A stretch of DNA of 64,000 bases from Catenaria anguillulae PL171 (lineage: Eukaryota; Blastocladiomycota; Blastocladiomycetes; Blastocladiales; Catenariaceae): NCBI GenBank assembly GCA_002102555.1, contig MCFL01000031.1, forward strand, positions 186,001 through 250,000, given 5' to 3'. A program made the position numbers and the translations under genes. This document shows, piece after piece, positions 1-9,925 of this stretch; position 1 is the stretch's first letter; every line of letters starts with the position of its first letter. The notes beneath the pieces were generated by a model, which was not told the origin of the DNA, ran no database searches, and saw only the letters and a program-made list of their open reading frames with translations.

Positions 1-95
1 TCAAGGTCGGCAGAGTCTTGAAGATTGGCGTTGGCGTTGGCGTTGTTTGAGGGGGACCGCGAGCGGGAACGAGGGCGGGATACGGAGCTCATCAT
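1..95 (-). CDS. N-terminus of an Arg/Ser-rich protein (partial at left edge)
   Basis: Reading leftwards from two adjacent ATGs (first at 95) gives about 31 codons with no stop: a Met-Met-Ser-Ser start, alternating Arg-Ser dipeptides (SRPRSRSRSPS), then an Asn-Ala repeat (NNANANAN). RS dipeptides are typical of splicing-factor RS domains and of nuclear RNA-binding proteins, but no folded domain lies inside the window, so no function is assigned. The gene is divergent from the eIF4E-like gene that starts at 517. The call rests only on the open frame, the start codon and the composition bias. It could be any low-complexity nuclear protein. Confidence 0.35.
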   Translation of the reverse strand, partial: MMSSVSRPRSRSRSPSNNANANANLQDSADL

Positions 96-516
96 GATGG
101 GTCGGGGACTGCGGTGGCGGGATTCATTGATTCATTGATTCACGCATTTGGATACATTTCGATTTTCGGTAAATAATAATCCCAAACCAATAAATCGAGC
201 ATGACTTCGCGAGTTTTGCTGACCGACGTTGAACAACTTCCTGCCGGACGCTGATCGCGATCGAGGGCCGCCGATCCACTTGCAATGGTTCAGACACGCC
301 CAACTCTTGATTTGATTGGACTTGACCTTGGAACACAAACAAAACAGGAGCAACCACGCACTCAACGACCGACAGCAGCAATGTATGTCCAATACCGATG
401 CATTTACTCGTCTCGTCTCATGCAATCCATCCAAGCGCTCTCACTCACATTTTACACGCATGCCCCCACCCGCCGTCTTCACCAACAAGTCATATCATCT
501 TCAGACACCAACCAAC
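96..516. other. Divergent intergenic region
   Basis: About 420 bases lie between the leftward RS-rich gene and the rightward eIF4E-like gene. Frames here are open by chance only. The region is presumably a shared promoter, but I see no convincing TATA box or repeat. Confidence 0.4.
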
Positions 517-1445
517 ATGCCCGCCAACGCACAAAACAGCCACCCGCTCGCACACACATGGACCGTGTACTACTCGTTCCGCAAGGCAAACGAGCGCATC
601 ACCAACTATGAGGACGCAATCAAGCGCCTGGTCGATTTCGGAACGGTTCGTGCCGCATTTTTGTTGAATTGCTTTCGAATCGAGGGTGGGATCGTTCAGC
701 GGGATTGTTTGTTTGGCGGAAGCTGCGTATGCAATAGAAGGATGGAAGACATGGATCAATGCAGCGTGATCCCCCCCCCCCACTGTTTGGTGGTCGTGCT
801 TGCGAGCCAGTGCTCAACTGACCCTGTCCATTCCTTCTCGCATTCCTGGATGTTCAGGTGGAAGAGTTTTGGTCCACATACAGCCATCTCAAGCGGCCAG
901 CCGATCTCGAGCCCATTTCCGATTATCACATTTTCCGCTCGGGCATCCGACCCATGTGGGAGGTTCGTTCTTGGTGTTTGTTTGTTGCCGACGCTACGCT
1001 CTGTTGCGAATCTCACGATTTTGTTTGGTTTGCGCCATGATCGCCTGCGCAGGACCCGAAAACATCAATGGCGGCAAGTTCATCATTCGGCTGCGTAAAG
1101 ACGTATCCCAGCGGTTTTGGGAAGATTTGGCACGCTTCCTGATTGCATTTGTTGTCTCTCTTTCCAGCGCGCTTGTCTCTAACGCTTAACCAGTGTCCGT
1201 CTTTCTGTGCACAGATTCTGGCCGTTGTCGGCAACCAGTTCCCCGACCCAGTCAACGGCATTGTGCTGTCGATCCGGACCTCGGAAGACATCTTGTCCGT
1301 GTGGACGGCCGATTCAACGCCGGGCATGAGCGACACGCTCAAGTTGCTGCTCCAGTTGCCAGAGGCGGCCGTCATTGAGTACAAGGAGCACAATGATTCG
1401 TTGCGCGACAAGTCGAGTTTTAGGAATACCGATGTGTTCAAATAA
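517..1445 (+). CDS. eIF4E family cap-binding protein, class II (4EHP/eIF4E2-like), four exons
   Basis: Binds the 5' cap of mRNA. Class II members usually repress or specialise translation rather than support general initiation. Exons read by eye are 517-645, 858-962, 1053-1129 and 1215-1445. Family hallmarks in order are HPLAHTWTVYYSFRK, FWSTYSHLKRP, the cap-stacking Trp-Glu of PMWE, NGGKFIIRLRK and WEDLILAVVGNQF; the block YSHLKRPADL followed by PMWE resembles animal 4EHP more than canonical eIF4E. Introns 1 and 2 start GTTCGT. Intron 3 starts GCACGC and ends CACAG, so it appears to be a GC-AG intron. Exon 3 begins one base out of frame: GACCCGAAAAC would need one more base to encode the expected Asp-Pro-Glu-Asn. 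I read that as a sequence indel. Start chosen at MPANAQNS, just before the conserved core; an in-frame upstream Met (MPPPAV) is possible. Confidence 0.85.
771..781. repeat. Homopolymer run of 11 C inside intron 1 of the eIF4E-like gene
   Basis: Eleven consecutive C residues, flanked by GAT and ACTG. The run is intronic and so has no coding effect, but it is a site where length errors are expected. Confidence 0.9.
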
Positions 1446-1635
1446 GCAGACCACCCAGACTTGCAGTTGCGTTGTATGTGATGTTGTGGCGGTATCTCAT
1501 TGAATGCGATTTGTGACATACATTTATACAATAGTGACCTGGGTACGACAAGCAGATGTTTTCCACGCAGGCGAGCTAAGTAATCGACGGATCAGAAAAG
1601 GAGTCGGAATACAGATGCACTCGCAAAACCTGATG

Positions 1636-1969
1636 TTAAAACAATTCAACCTTAGATCCATCGACAGTCACGTCTGTGGGAAAACGAAACATCAAAATGT
1701 GTCGTACAGCAGCCAAGCACACCAATTGCCACGCGCCGCTGCAAGGGCAGCTGCATGGCGCCTGGTGCCCGCGTTGCCTGATACCACGCATATCCGGCGA
1801 GCCCACCAAACGCGGCGGCACCCGTCAGGCGGCACGGCAGGCAGTCGTAGTCGGTTTGCGCACGGTGCTGTTGGCGTTGGGCAGTCAGTGGGGCGCTGCT
1901 GCTATTGATTGGGACATCGGGCACAAACTCTGCGGTTGGCACGGTTGTCGACGAGTTGGCGGATGACAT
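1636..1969 (-). CDS. Small membrane protein of the DMAC1/DUF4536 type
   Basis: From an ATG at 1969 the frame reads a Ser/Thr/Pro-rich lead and then DYDCLPCRLTGAAAFGGLA followed by GYAWYQATRAP. A CxxC-type pair followed by a single Gly/Ala-rich helix is the pattern of the DUF4536 domain, which in animals is DMAC1 (TMEM261), a factor for the distal membrane arm of mitochondrial complex I. The mitochondrial inner membrane is therefore the expected location. The 3' end is uncertain. The unspliced frame stops at 1652; a very short 34-base GTACGA...CACAG intron would instead give a stop at 1636. The frame is open upstream to 2338 but looks non-coding there. It is convergent with the eIF4E-like gene and divergent from TMCO1. 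Confidence 0.5.
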
Positions 1970-2466
1970 GGTGGAGCTGGGTGCAGAGCGGATGGAGGAG
2001 AATAGAGAGCGGAGAGCGTCGCAGGGTGCACAGGAGGAGGTGGTGGAAGGATGCTGCATGGTGTTTTGCGTATTGTGGCAGCAGTCAAGGCAACTTTGGT
2101 GAGATGTCCAGTGCTGATGACAAACCATGACTGTCTGCTTGGAGTTGGACGGATCGGTGGCCCTGCGCAAATCGGTGTGAAGCAAGCAAATGGAGCGGAA
2201 ATCGCGTGGCGATGGGCAAAGACGATGAGCCAACGGAAGCGCCATTTCGCCATCAGACGAATCATACGACAAAACTGACGATGGGAACTGCATAAGACCA
2301 CTTCCAATGTATGTCCATGTCATCGCTAACCCATGCATTCGCCATTGAGCCCCTCCACCTCATCATGCACTCCTCAGCCTCAGCTCTCCCCGAGATGTGT
2401 CGTCGCTGACCGCCCTTTTGTCGCCACAACTCTGATCTGATCGGTTGAAATTTACATAGCTTGAAC
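1970..2466. other. Divergent intergenic region
   Basis: Roughly 500 bases separate the DMAC1-like start and the TMCO1 start. Long frames on both strands have no recognisable motif. Probably a two-way promoter; no specific element identified. Confidence 0.4.
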
Positions 2467-3105
2467 ATGTCTGTCATCCTGATTCTCCAAGTCCTTCTCT
2501 ACACTGTGGTTGTGGGCCTGCTCGGTGAGGGCTCCACCTGGTATCTTGTCCATCGGAATGACAAGTTCAAGGAGGTCAAGGAGCAGGCGGCGCGGACCAC
2601 TGCCCAACGTAAGTTTGGCTTTTCTACTCCCATTCTGCCATTTCAACGCACGCTCCTAACCACGTTGATCCTGTGTATCCGATCTCATGTCTTAGTCGAT
2701 GCCCTCAAAGTCTCTAAAAAGGCCGACAAAAAGACGACCCAGCGGCAAATCCAGCTCATGGACAAGCAACTCACGCAAATGCGCGCATCTGTTTCCGGGC
2801 TGCAACTCCGCGGCACCATTGTGACCGCCGTCATCACCCTGATTGCCTTTTCGCAGCTATCGACGTTGTTTGGTGGGCAAGTGATTGCCCGGTTGCCCTT
2901 TGAACCCATTTCGTTTCTCAAGCCCATGGCGCACCGTGGGCTGCCCGAGGCAGCCGACCCGCGCGAATGCGGCGCCTTGTTCATCTACATCATGGGCAAC
3001 ATGGTGTTCCGGCACTTTGCCACCATTGCGTTTCCCAAGGAAGTGGTCAAGGGCCCAAGTATTTGGGATCAGGCCATGAAGATGGCCGAGAAGATGGTGG
3101 ATTAA
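2467..3105 (+). CDS. TMCO1: TMCO1 homologue, ER calcium-load-activated channel / translocon-associated protein
   Basis: Two exons, 2467-2608 and 2696-3105, joined over an 87-base intron (GTAAGT...CTTAG, with a CTAAC-like branch site near 2656), give 183 residues, close to the family length. Visible features in order: an N-terminal membrane helix (residues ~4-22), a Lys/Gln-rich cytosolic coiled coil (KVSKKADKKTTQRQIQLMDK), a second helix (TIVTAVITLIAFSQLS), the family signature VIARLPFEPISFLKPMAHRG, and a third hydrophobic stretch (ALFIYIMGNMVFRH). TMCO1 belongs to the YidC/EMC3/GET1-like superfamily and acts in the ER membrane, in calcium leak control and multipass protein insertion. There is a clean start 7 bases into a short leader and no frame break. 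Confidence 0.92.
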   Translation: MSVILILQVLLYTVVVGLLGEGSTWYLVHRNDKFKEVKEQAARTTAQRKFGFSTPILPFQRTLLTTLILCIRSHVLVDALKVSKKADKKTTQRQIQLMDKQLTQMRASVSGLQLRGTIVTAVITLIAFSQLSTLFGGQVIARLPFEPISFLKPMAHRGLPEAADPRECGALFIYIMGNMVFRHFATIAFPKEVVKGPSIWDQAMKMAEKMVD

Positions 3106-3279
3106 CCAGGCTTGCGAGTACAATACAGTGCAATGCGGCTGTTTGTTTCTTATAAATACATTGATAATTCGAACAATTGCAATCATTCATCTCCAGTGTA
3201 GTTATTTGAAACGATCCAAAACACACAAATAGGGGGGCTTACAAGTGAGATATCATCTACCAACTAACAATACATACAT

Positions 3280-4995
3280 TCACCACATGAACCTCATTCT
3301 GACGCCCGGCTCACTTGCCCACTCAAACCCCCACTTTTCCTCATCCAAAAACACCCACCACGCCACTCCCGCCACCACCAAATGCAACGCCGACTCGACG
3401 GCCAGCTTCCACGGCTTGCGCTCCACACAATGCAGCCTGTACATGAGTGCCGGGAGAATAAAGTACCGGACCTCGACCAGCGGCGACGGCACCAGTGTCA
3501 GCGCCACGGCCGTAGCATACACCGAGATAAACAAGGACCCTTGGTCCATGCCCATGCGCCGGTACAGGAACCAACCCGCCATAAAGTACACGGGCACCAG
3601 CAAGTACTTTGCTGCCCAATGTGCGCGCATCACGTTTTTCCACAGGTAAAACGTCACGTGGCGGTTGTCGGCAAGCAAGAACGGATGCGTGTATGAGAGA
3701 AAGTGCACGGCAAGCAGCATGAGCGAAAATACGACAAACATGACGGAAAACCCGCGGCGCGATCGCAGTTTACGCAACGTAAACACGACATATGCAGACA
3801 AATCGGCCAGTGTCACGACAATGGGCAAACACAAGGCAAACACGGCCACAGTGCAGTACATGACTTGTGGCACGTGCACGGCAAGCTTGTGATTGTCCTT
3901 GTCACCGGCAAGCAATCCGCCGTTGGCACGTGCGGCGGCCGCGGCAACGCCCAGAGCAAGGGTTGCGGGTGCGAGCACGCGAAACGATTTGGCGCGATAC
4001 CGCGACACAACGGCACGCACGAGGGCGAGGTGGTCGGCCAGCCACGCGGCAAACGTGTATTCTGGGCACGTGCCCAGGACCCAGGCGGGTAATGCGTGTG
4101 GCTGAGAGAGCAGTAACCGGCGCGCTTCTGCGTGACGAATGCGGGCAACCAGTGTCACGCCCGCGGAAAAGCAAAGCCAGATGGCATTGGTTTGTCTGAC
4201 GAGGATGGACGCGAGCCCGACAAGACCGCTGAGCCAGTACCAGCGCCGGCGGGCGAGTAGGTAGGCCGCGAGCACCAGCACGCTCGATGCCGTGTCGGTG
4301 TAGTACATGGCGTAGAAGAAAACGGCAATTGGGTGGAGCCATGCGTTGAGTGCGTTCCAGGCGGCAAGTGCGGGAGACAGTGAGAGCGGGCCGGATGAGG
4401 CAGACGTCATGATTTGCTTGAGTTGGTCGTCGGATTGGATCTTGGACGTGGATGAAGCGGATTTGGCTGAGGTGGGCGAGGCAAGCTGAGCGAGGGCCGT
4501 GTCGACTTGTTGTTCGCGGGAAACGTCGCGGACAGTCGCCATGCACAGCGACAGCAGCAGGATCGAGAGCAACGTGGACGTGAGGCGGAGCATGGGCAGC
4601 GTGCACAGAGCGGGTGGGATCACCTCAGTTGCGGTTGCAGGCGGGCCGAGCTGGAGCGCAGACGGCAGCATGGTTGGAGGGATGGCACGCAGAAGCAGCG
4701 CCAGCGGGCGCAAGATGGCCAGCGACACAAGATACAGGCCTGGCGGCGTGGTGAGCTTTGGGTCCCACGTGTCCCAGTTGCCGGCGCAATAGGCGCGAGC
4801 CTGGGGTGCGTGGAAGGGCTCGTCCATGTAGGGGTCCTTGACCTGAGTGGAGACGGCGGCCCATGCGGCGACAATAGCCAGGACGGGAAGGTGCCAAGTC
4901 AGGATGCGGGTGGCCAGGGCCTTTGCTCTTGACGGCGGCGGCGAACTCATGGCAACGGCGGATGGTGGATGATCACGGGTACGGGTGGCAGTCAC
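3280..4995 (-). CDS. ALG10: ALG10 dolichyl-P-Glc:Glc2Man9GlcNAc2-PP-dolichol alpha-1,2-glucosyltransferase
   Basis: One uninterrupted frame of 571 residues. ALG10 adds the third and last glucose to the lipid-linked oligosaccharide in the ER lumen before transfer by oligosaccharyltransferase. Diagnostic features are the first luminal loop after a leading helix, DPYMDEPFHAPQARAYCAG, followed by WDPKLTTPPGLYLVS, which carries the acidic GT-C catalytic motif; an RQTNAIW loop around residue 265; and many hydrophobic helices to the end. The length fits the family. An insert rich in Ser/Lys/Gln (residues ~150-200) sits in a loop and is likely lineage-specific. The first Met is used; an internal Met-Ser-Ser-Pro-Pro about 15 codons later is an alternative start. 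Convergent with TMCO1. Confidence 0.95.
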   Translation of the reverse strand: MTATRTRDHPPSAVAMSSPPPSRAKALATRILTWHLPVLAIVAAWAAVSTQVKDPYMDEPFHAPQARAYCAGNWDTWDPKLTTPPGLYLVSLAILRPLALLLRAIPPTMLPSALQLGPPATATEVIPPALCTLPMLRLTSTLLSILLLSLCMATVRDVSREQQVDTALAQLASPTSAKSASSTSKIQSDDQLKQIMTSASSGPLSLSPALAAWNALNAWLHPIAVFFYAMYYTDTASSVLVLAAYLLARRRWYWLSGLVGLASILVRQTNAIWLCFSAGVTLVARIRHAEARRLLLSQPHALPAWVLGTCPEYTFAAWLADHLALVRAVVSRYRAKSFRVLAPATLALGVAAAAARANGGLLAGDKDNHKLAVHVPQVMYCTVAVFALCLPIVVTLADLSAYVVFTLRKLRSRRGFSVMFVVFSLMLLAVHFLSYTHPFLLADNRHVTFYLWKNVMRAHWAAKYLLVPVYFMAGWFLYRRMGMDQGSLFISVYATAVALTLVPSPLVEVRYFILPALMYRLHCVERKPWKLAVESALHLVVAGVAWWVFLDEEKWGFEWASEPGVRMRFMW

Positions 4996-5251
4996 GAGAA
5001 GATGTTTGGATATGGAGTGCGCTTGAGGATGATGATGTGCAGTGCATTGCCAGTGGATGACAGCGTATAGCGTTTGCTTGCCAATGTGCGGCCGAGGATT
5101 TTTACTTTTGTACTGATATTAATATCACATGTTCGCTGGACCTTTTCAATTGGGCGTCAAAATCATTTGCAAAGAAAACTTAGCGAGTCAGTGTGGCGGA
5201 TACTTGTCGACTTTGATCAGTGTGATCGATATCGATGTTCTGTGGCGCTAT

Positions 5252-5731
5252 TCATCGCAAATGAAGTTGCATCGCCATTAATTCCAAGAGGAATGGATCC
5301 AAAAGGGCTCTGACATCAGCGCCGTGAGCATCGTGTGGGGTTGAGAGGACGCCGTCCAGGTCACGGATGAAATTATCGGTTGCCTTTGAAGGTTTGGATT
5401 GATTGGAGGTGGTGCCTTCCTTGATTGGAGCTAAGAATCAGCGAGCAGGACTGACGACGTGTGTGGTTTCTCCGCTGCACTTACATACGGTTGTGGCCGG
5501 GTGAACACCACATGTGCGAGAAGAAGGATGGTTCATTGGAGTCTATGTTGGATACCGACTCTGTCGCCGTCATGCATGCCAAGAACGTCTGCGCACGGCT
5601 TGCTAATTCGTTCGAGTCTGCCCCACCTGGCCACGACGGCTCCACACAAGTTGCCCGTACTGTGCCACCCAGGCGCAGCAGCGAGCGGTCCGCCGTCTGT
5701 CGGCGTCTGTTGCATTGTTGGTCATTGACAT
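5252..5731 (-). CDS. Small two-exon gene of unknown function
   Basis: A minus-strand frame ending in FFSHMWCSPGHN runs into a strong donor GTATGTAAGTG at 5487. A 57-base intron ends in TTAG at 5431, and the second exon (5430-5252) reads PIKEGTTSNQSKPSKATDNF, then IRDLDGVLSTPHDAHG, then ALLDPFLLELMAMQLHLR and stop. The phases match across the junction and the second exon looks protein-like, with a short amphipathic C-terminus. The start is unclear. An ATG at 5731 (MSMTNNATDAD) is in a different frame from the main exon, so a one-base indel or a further intron is needed; the main frame is open back to 5936. I do not recognise the family. A small regulatory or complex subunit of 140-160 residues is plausible. 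Confidence 0.42.
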
Positions 5732-6290
5732 GATCATGGGCCAGCAGTCCCTCGAGTGGCGACGGCAAGCAGCAGCTCGAGAACCAATCTATGTGCAGTG
5801 ACGTGGCCGCATCGCGAAAACAGCCGACAGGTGTGCACAGATCGCTTGGCGTGGCGGGGCAACTGAAAGTCAATACGATAACCTGCACGGCGGAGGGTCT
5901 GTGAGTCCCATGCCTGGGTCGAGTGGCCGAGTCCAAAAGGCAACGCTCACCCGCTCCTCATCTCACTCACTAAATATCGCCCTCTGTTATTGCAAACATT
6001 TCATTCGAATTCGAATTTGCAGAGCCAGCTGCGGCCGATCGTGCAGCCAAAAACAGAAAACAGACAACAGCCTCAAGTCGCGAGCAGCACAGGGCACTGT
6101 GACTCCTTTCAAAGCTGATGGCCCCGTTCCCTCAATGTACATATGAATTGCAAGCCCCTATGAAAATGGACATGCCCCCCTCCAATATGAGTATTCACAT
6201 GCTGCAATTCGTCGCCATCACTCTCATCGCATCCGTAGCCCTATACCTATCGCCCTCGTCCGCTCACTGCCACCTCAACCAACTACCGTC
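5732..6290. other. Divergent intergenic region upstream of the Zn2Cys6 regulator
   Basis: About 560 bases with pyrimidine-rich stretches and scattered short frames. Likely the promoter and 5' UTR of the rightward transcription factor. No clear element seen. Confidence 0.4.
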
Positions 6291-9200
6291 ATGTCGAGCC
6301 AATCTCATTCCCAGCCCGACGCCAACCCGGGCCTTGCCGACGCCTCCAACAGCAGCATAGCCCGCCCACTGCAGGACATTGATTTGGCCCGTGACTCGGA
6401 CAGCGACGACAACCACGATTCGCCCCCGGGACCGGCGGTCGCGCCACCAAACGGTCGCGCGTGACCCAGGCCTGTGAGCCTTGCCGCAAAAAGAAAATCA
6501 AGTGCGGCGGCAGCAATCCGTGTGCTCAGTGCGTCGAATCTGCCGATGAGTGCTACTTTGCAGCCCCGAAAAAGCGCGGACCGAAACTTGGGTCAAAGCG
6601 GTCGCTCAAGTCGGGCAAGGCCGGAAGAAAAGCGCCCGTGTCGTCTTCGCCTGCTGGCGCGGCTGGCGAATCAAATGCACCACCATCATCCGCTACAAGC
6701 TCATCCAGCGCTTCGACTTCAGCTTCGGCGCCAGCAGTCACAGTGCCTCCGCACCATCAATTCCATATACCGACCCCGACGTCTTGTCTGTCCCGGTCTA
6801 CATCTGCATCCAATTCGCTTTCGCCCGATCCATCAAGCGGTGCCAATTCCACTGGCTCGGCCAGCGCATCTGCAGCTGGCATCCCAACCACCTTCAACCC
6901 ACGTTCCGCCCTCTCCTCCTCTTCCCACTTAACCTCGACCCACTCCAAAATCTCGCGCGATGATCTCGACGAACTCTCCGACAACCTAGTCGTTTTTCTC
7001 TCACTCGACGACCACGGTCGCACCTCTGGTGTCTTTACCATGGGTGATTCGTCTGGCCTCCACTTGTTCACCAAAGTGTCCCGCCGAGCCGCCATTGGTA
7101 TCGACGGTGGATACATTCCAAAGCTTTACAAAATCATTGACCGACTCGCTGTCCCGCGCGACTTTTACCGTTGTTTGGCTGTATGGCCCGGTCGCGACCA
7201 TCAGGATGTCCTTGATATGCTCGTCGATTTCTACTACGACCAGCTGCACCGGTGGTTCCCAATTCTTCCGCGCTCGCAACTGCAGGAACAGCTCGATGGA
7301 CTTGCCGTGTACCTTGCCAACACGCCCGGCGCTCCCAGACCAACAAACGACAAGGGCAAGCCGTATCCGTACCCAAACATGCTGCTCATCTACGCCTTCT
7401 TTTTCTACACATCGGCCGTGTTTGAAAGCACCTACAAGCTGACACACCGGCTCGCTGGTGGGTCCTGTGCATTGCCCGGGCAGCCGAAGTTTCCGCTGTC
7501 GCGCGTATTCTCGTATCACGCAAAACAACAATTCTCGTGTCTCGGCGAGAACGCCCTGTCATCCATTGAGGCTGTGCAAGCATGCTTGTTCTTGGCCATT
7601 GGCGACGTACCCAATGTGTCTGGAAACCCTTGGCTCATGTGTGGAACTGCCGTGCGCATCTCTGTTGAGCTCGGTATCCACCACGTTGCCCAATTGCAGC
7701 ACTCATACGGCAAATGTTCCTTCTACATGCCCATTCCGGAACAGCTTACCGTGTATGCTCGCGTGTGGTGTGCCGTGTACGCTGTTGAGCAAATGTGCGC
7801 CATGGCCCTTGGTCGCCCCAGTATCCTCAGCTCAGAGGATAGCGTGTTGGACTTCGACTTGTTTTTGGATACACCCACGAACCGCGAGAGGTTTCCCGGC
7901 CAGGATCTGTTGCCGGAGGACTCGCCATTTGTGTGGATGGTCAAGCTCATGGACATTGGCGGCAAAATCACCAGAGGCATTAACAATATTCATTTACGCA
8001 AGAACGTATGTCGACCACTCTTTTTTCGTCATCTTTGTCCTGTAGTACGATCAACAGCTCTCACCATTGTACTGTTTTTTTTTGTGCACTTTTAGCTTCA
8101 GCACACGCTACCCGAACTGCACGGCATGCTTCAGCAGTTTCAAACATCACTGCCACAGTCACTGCAATACGACTTTTCTCCCGAGGCACCAACGCCCAAC
8201 ATTCAAGTGGCATTCTTGCACATCATGTACTTTTCCTGTGTCCTGGCTCTCTACCGAGTGCGTGACCTGTTTCTTCATCCCGCCACGTCCTCCGAATTGT
8301 TCCTCACGATGCTTTGCCTCTTGTCCAGCCGTTCCTCTCATCCCGACGCCTCCGTAACGACGGCCCGCTGCAAGAGCAATACCTATCGATTGTCGAGACT
8401 TGCATCTTGGCCATTCCGACCATCTACCTGCGCCACCGCGAAGAGGCGGCGCTCTTCCCCATGGACGCGTCCCAATTTGTAGTGTACTGTTTGGCCGGTG
8501 CTTGGCCGTGCTCGAAGAGTCGCGGACACCGGACCGCCGGCGCAAGGTTCTCCGGGTGCTGCACATGTGCTCGCGGGTCTTGGAGCAGATTTACTATCAT
8601 CAGCCAGAGTACGCCAGCTTTGCTCGTCCACCTATCTAGATTGTCTCTCGGATGAGGAACTCATGCATCCTGCTTGCCGGATATAGATTCACCATGGTCA
8701 TGCGCGCGCTTTGCTACGAATTCATTTGCATGGTCGAGGGCAACTCGGACGTGCAAATGGACGACATGGAGCGCGAAATGTTTGCACTGACCGAGCAGCT
8801 CGTGTCGAGCGAAGAGGGTCTGATTGCCACATGCTCAAGCCCGGACTGGGCAAAGGAAAAATCCGAACTGCGGCCCATCATGGCCGTTCTGCGCACTGAG
8901 CTCCGGCGAGTCATGGGTAAGCCCCTGATTGACGACATGAACATGGCCGAAGCGACCATGTTCGCTGGGCCATCAACAAGAGAGTCGACAAGCGCCTTTG
9001 GTAGCTCAAGCAGTACAAATTCGCGCGTTGGCACAAGTACAATGGCCATGTCAGTCGTCAACGGGCTCAACCTGTCGTCAACATCAGCATCGTCGTCCAC
9101 CACTCCCGATCCGCATCTGTTGCCGCCCACGGGCCTGACGCCCTTGCTCATGGACGACTTGCCGCTCACGGCGGGCATTCCTGCTGTTCCGCAGCCACTG

Positions 9201-9757
9201 TCGCCATCGGCCAATCCAATGGTCAACCTCGGGTACCCGCCTGCGGTCGCCAGTTCGGCGCAAACGTGCCCTGCAACGGCTGCTGCCGCCGCAGTGTTTT
9301 CCGCGGCGGCCGCCTCGCCGTCATCGCACCTGTTTGCCCACATCAATCGTTCCTAGCGCCCGCCAATGTGACAACCCACCAGCATCAGCCGCTCCCCTCG
9401 TTTTCGCCAGAAACCTGGGGCCTGCTCGACCAGCCCATGCGCCTGCCAAACTTCCCGTCCGAGTTTGTGTCAAGGGAAATCAATCCAAGCATCGAGTCAG
9501 GGATTGGGTTCTTGGGCAATGCAAATGTCAGCATGTTGTTTGCGTCCATGCAGCAGCAACAGCAGCAGCAGTATGGGCCGGCGGGAATGCAAGGTCAGGC
9601 GGCGGCGGCAGCAGCAGCAGGCATGTCTGGCGACGGGTTTGCGGGCGGGATTCCCGATCCATCCAGCGTGTTTGAAGGCGTGGGCACGGGTGCGGGAGGC
9701 GTGGCGAGTGGTAATGGTGGGATGGATTTGGATGAGTTGTTGAAGTTTGGACAGTGA
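6291..9757 (+). CDS. Zn2Cys6 (GAL4-type) fungal transcription factor with middle homology region
   Basis: A nuclear DNA-binding regulator. The zinc cluster CEPCRKKKIKCGG...NPCAQC...CYF lies near the N-terminus, preceded by the basic stretch TKRSRV and followed by a basic linker (KKRGPKLGSKR), a Ser-rich linker and a fungal-specific domain (about 7080-8640: YYDQLHRWFPILPRSQL, LFLAIGDV, ALGRPSIL). The tail is Gln/Ala/Gly-rich (a CAG tract near 9551-9571) and ends MDLDELLKFGQ, an acidic-hydrophobic motif that resembles an activation domain. Introns: 8007-8095, 8258-8328, 8609-8686. Three one-base frame breaks, all of the missing-base kind, interrupt an otherwise coherent protein. They lie between 6395 and 6460 (an acidic MSSQSH...DSDSDDN start is one frame off the zinc cluster), near 8500 (LAG then LAVLEESR) and near 9345 (AHIN then SFLAPANV). 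Start chosen at 6291 for the protein-like acidic leader. Its regulon is unknown. Confidence 0.8.
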
Positions 9758-9925
9758 GTCCGCACTCGCATGCCAAATCGTGTACTATGTATTCCTTTTT
9801 AATTATTTGATGTATCTGTCTGTGCACCACACCTTGGCTTCGTTCACAAATTTCTTTGTCACGTTTCGTTGGGCGATTCACGGTGGACGGGCAACTCGGG
9901 AGACCGACAAGCCAGCCATCGTCCC

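Noticed and set aside
1652-2338. Full 228-codon minus-strand frame as the DMAC1-like protein
   Set aside because: The upstream half is composition-poor and lies in the promoter of TMCO1; the domain starts well after the ATG at 1969.
5600-5620. T-loop-like GTTCGAGTC as sign of a tRNA
   Set aside because: No acceptor, D-arm or anticodon stem pairs at the right distances. The same holds for a similar string near 23600.
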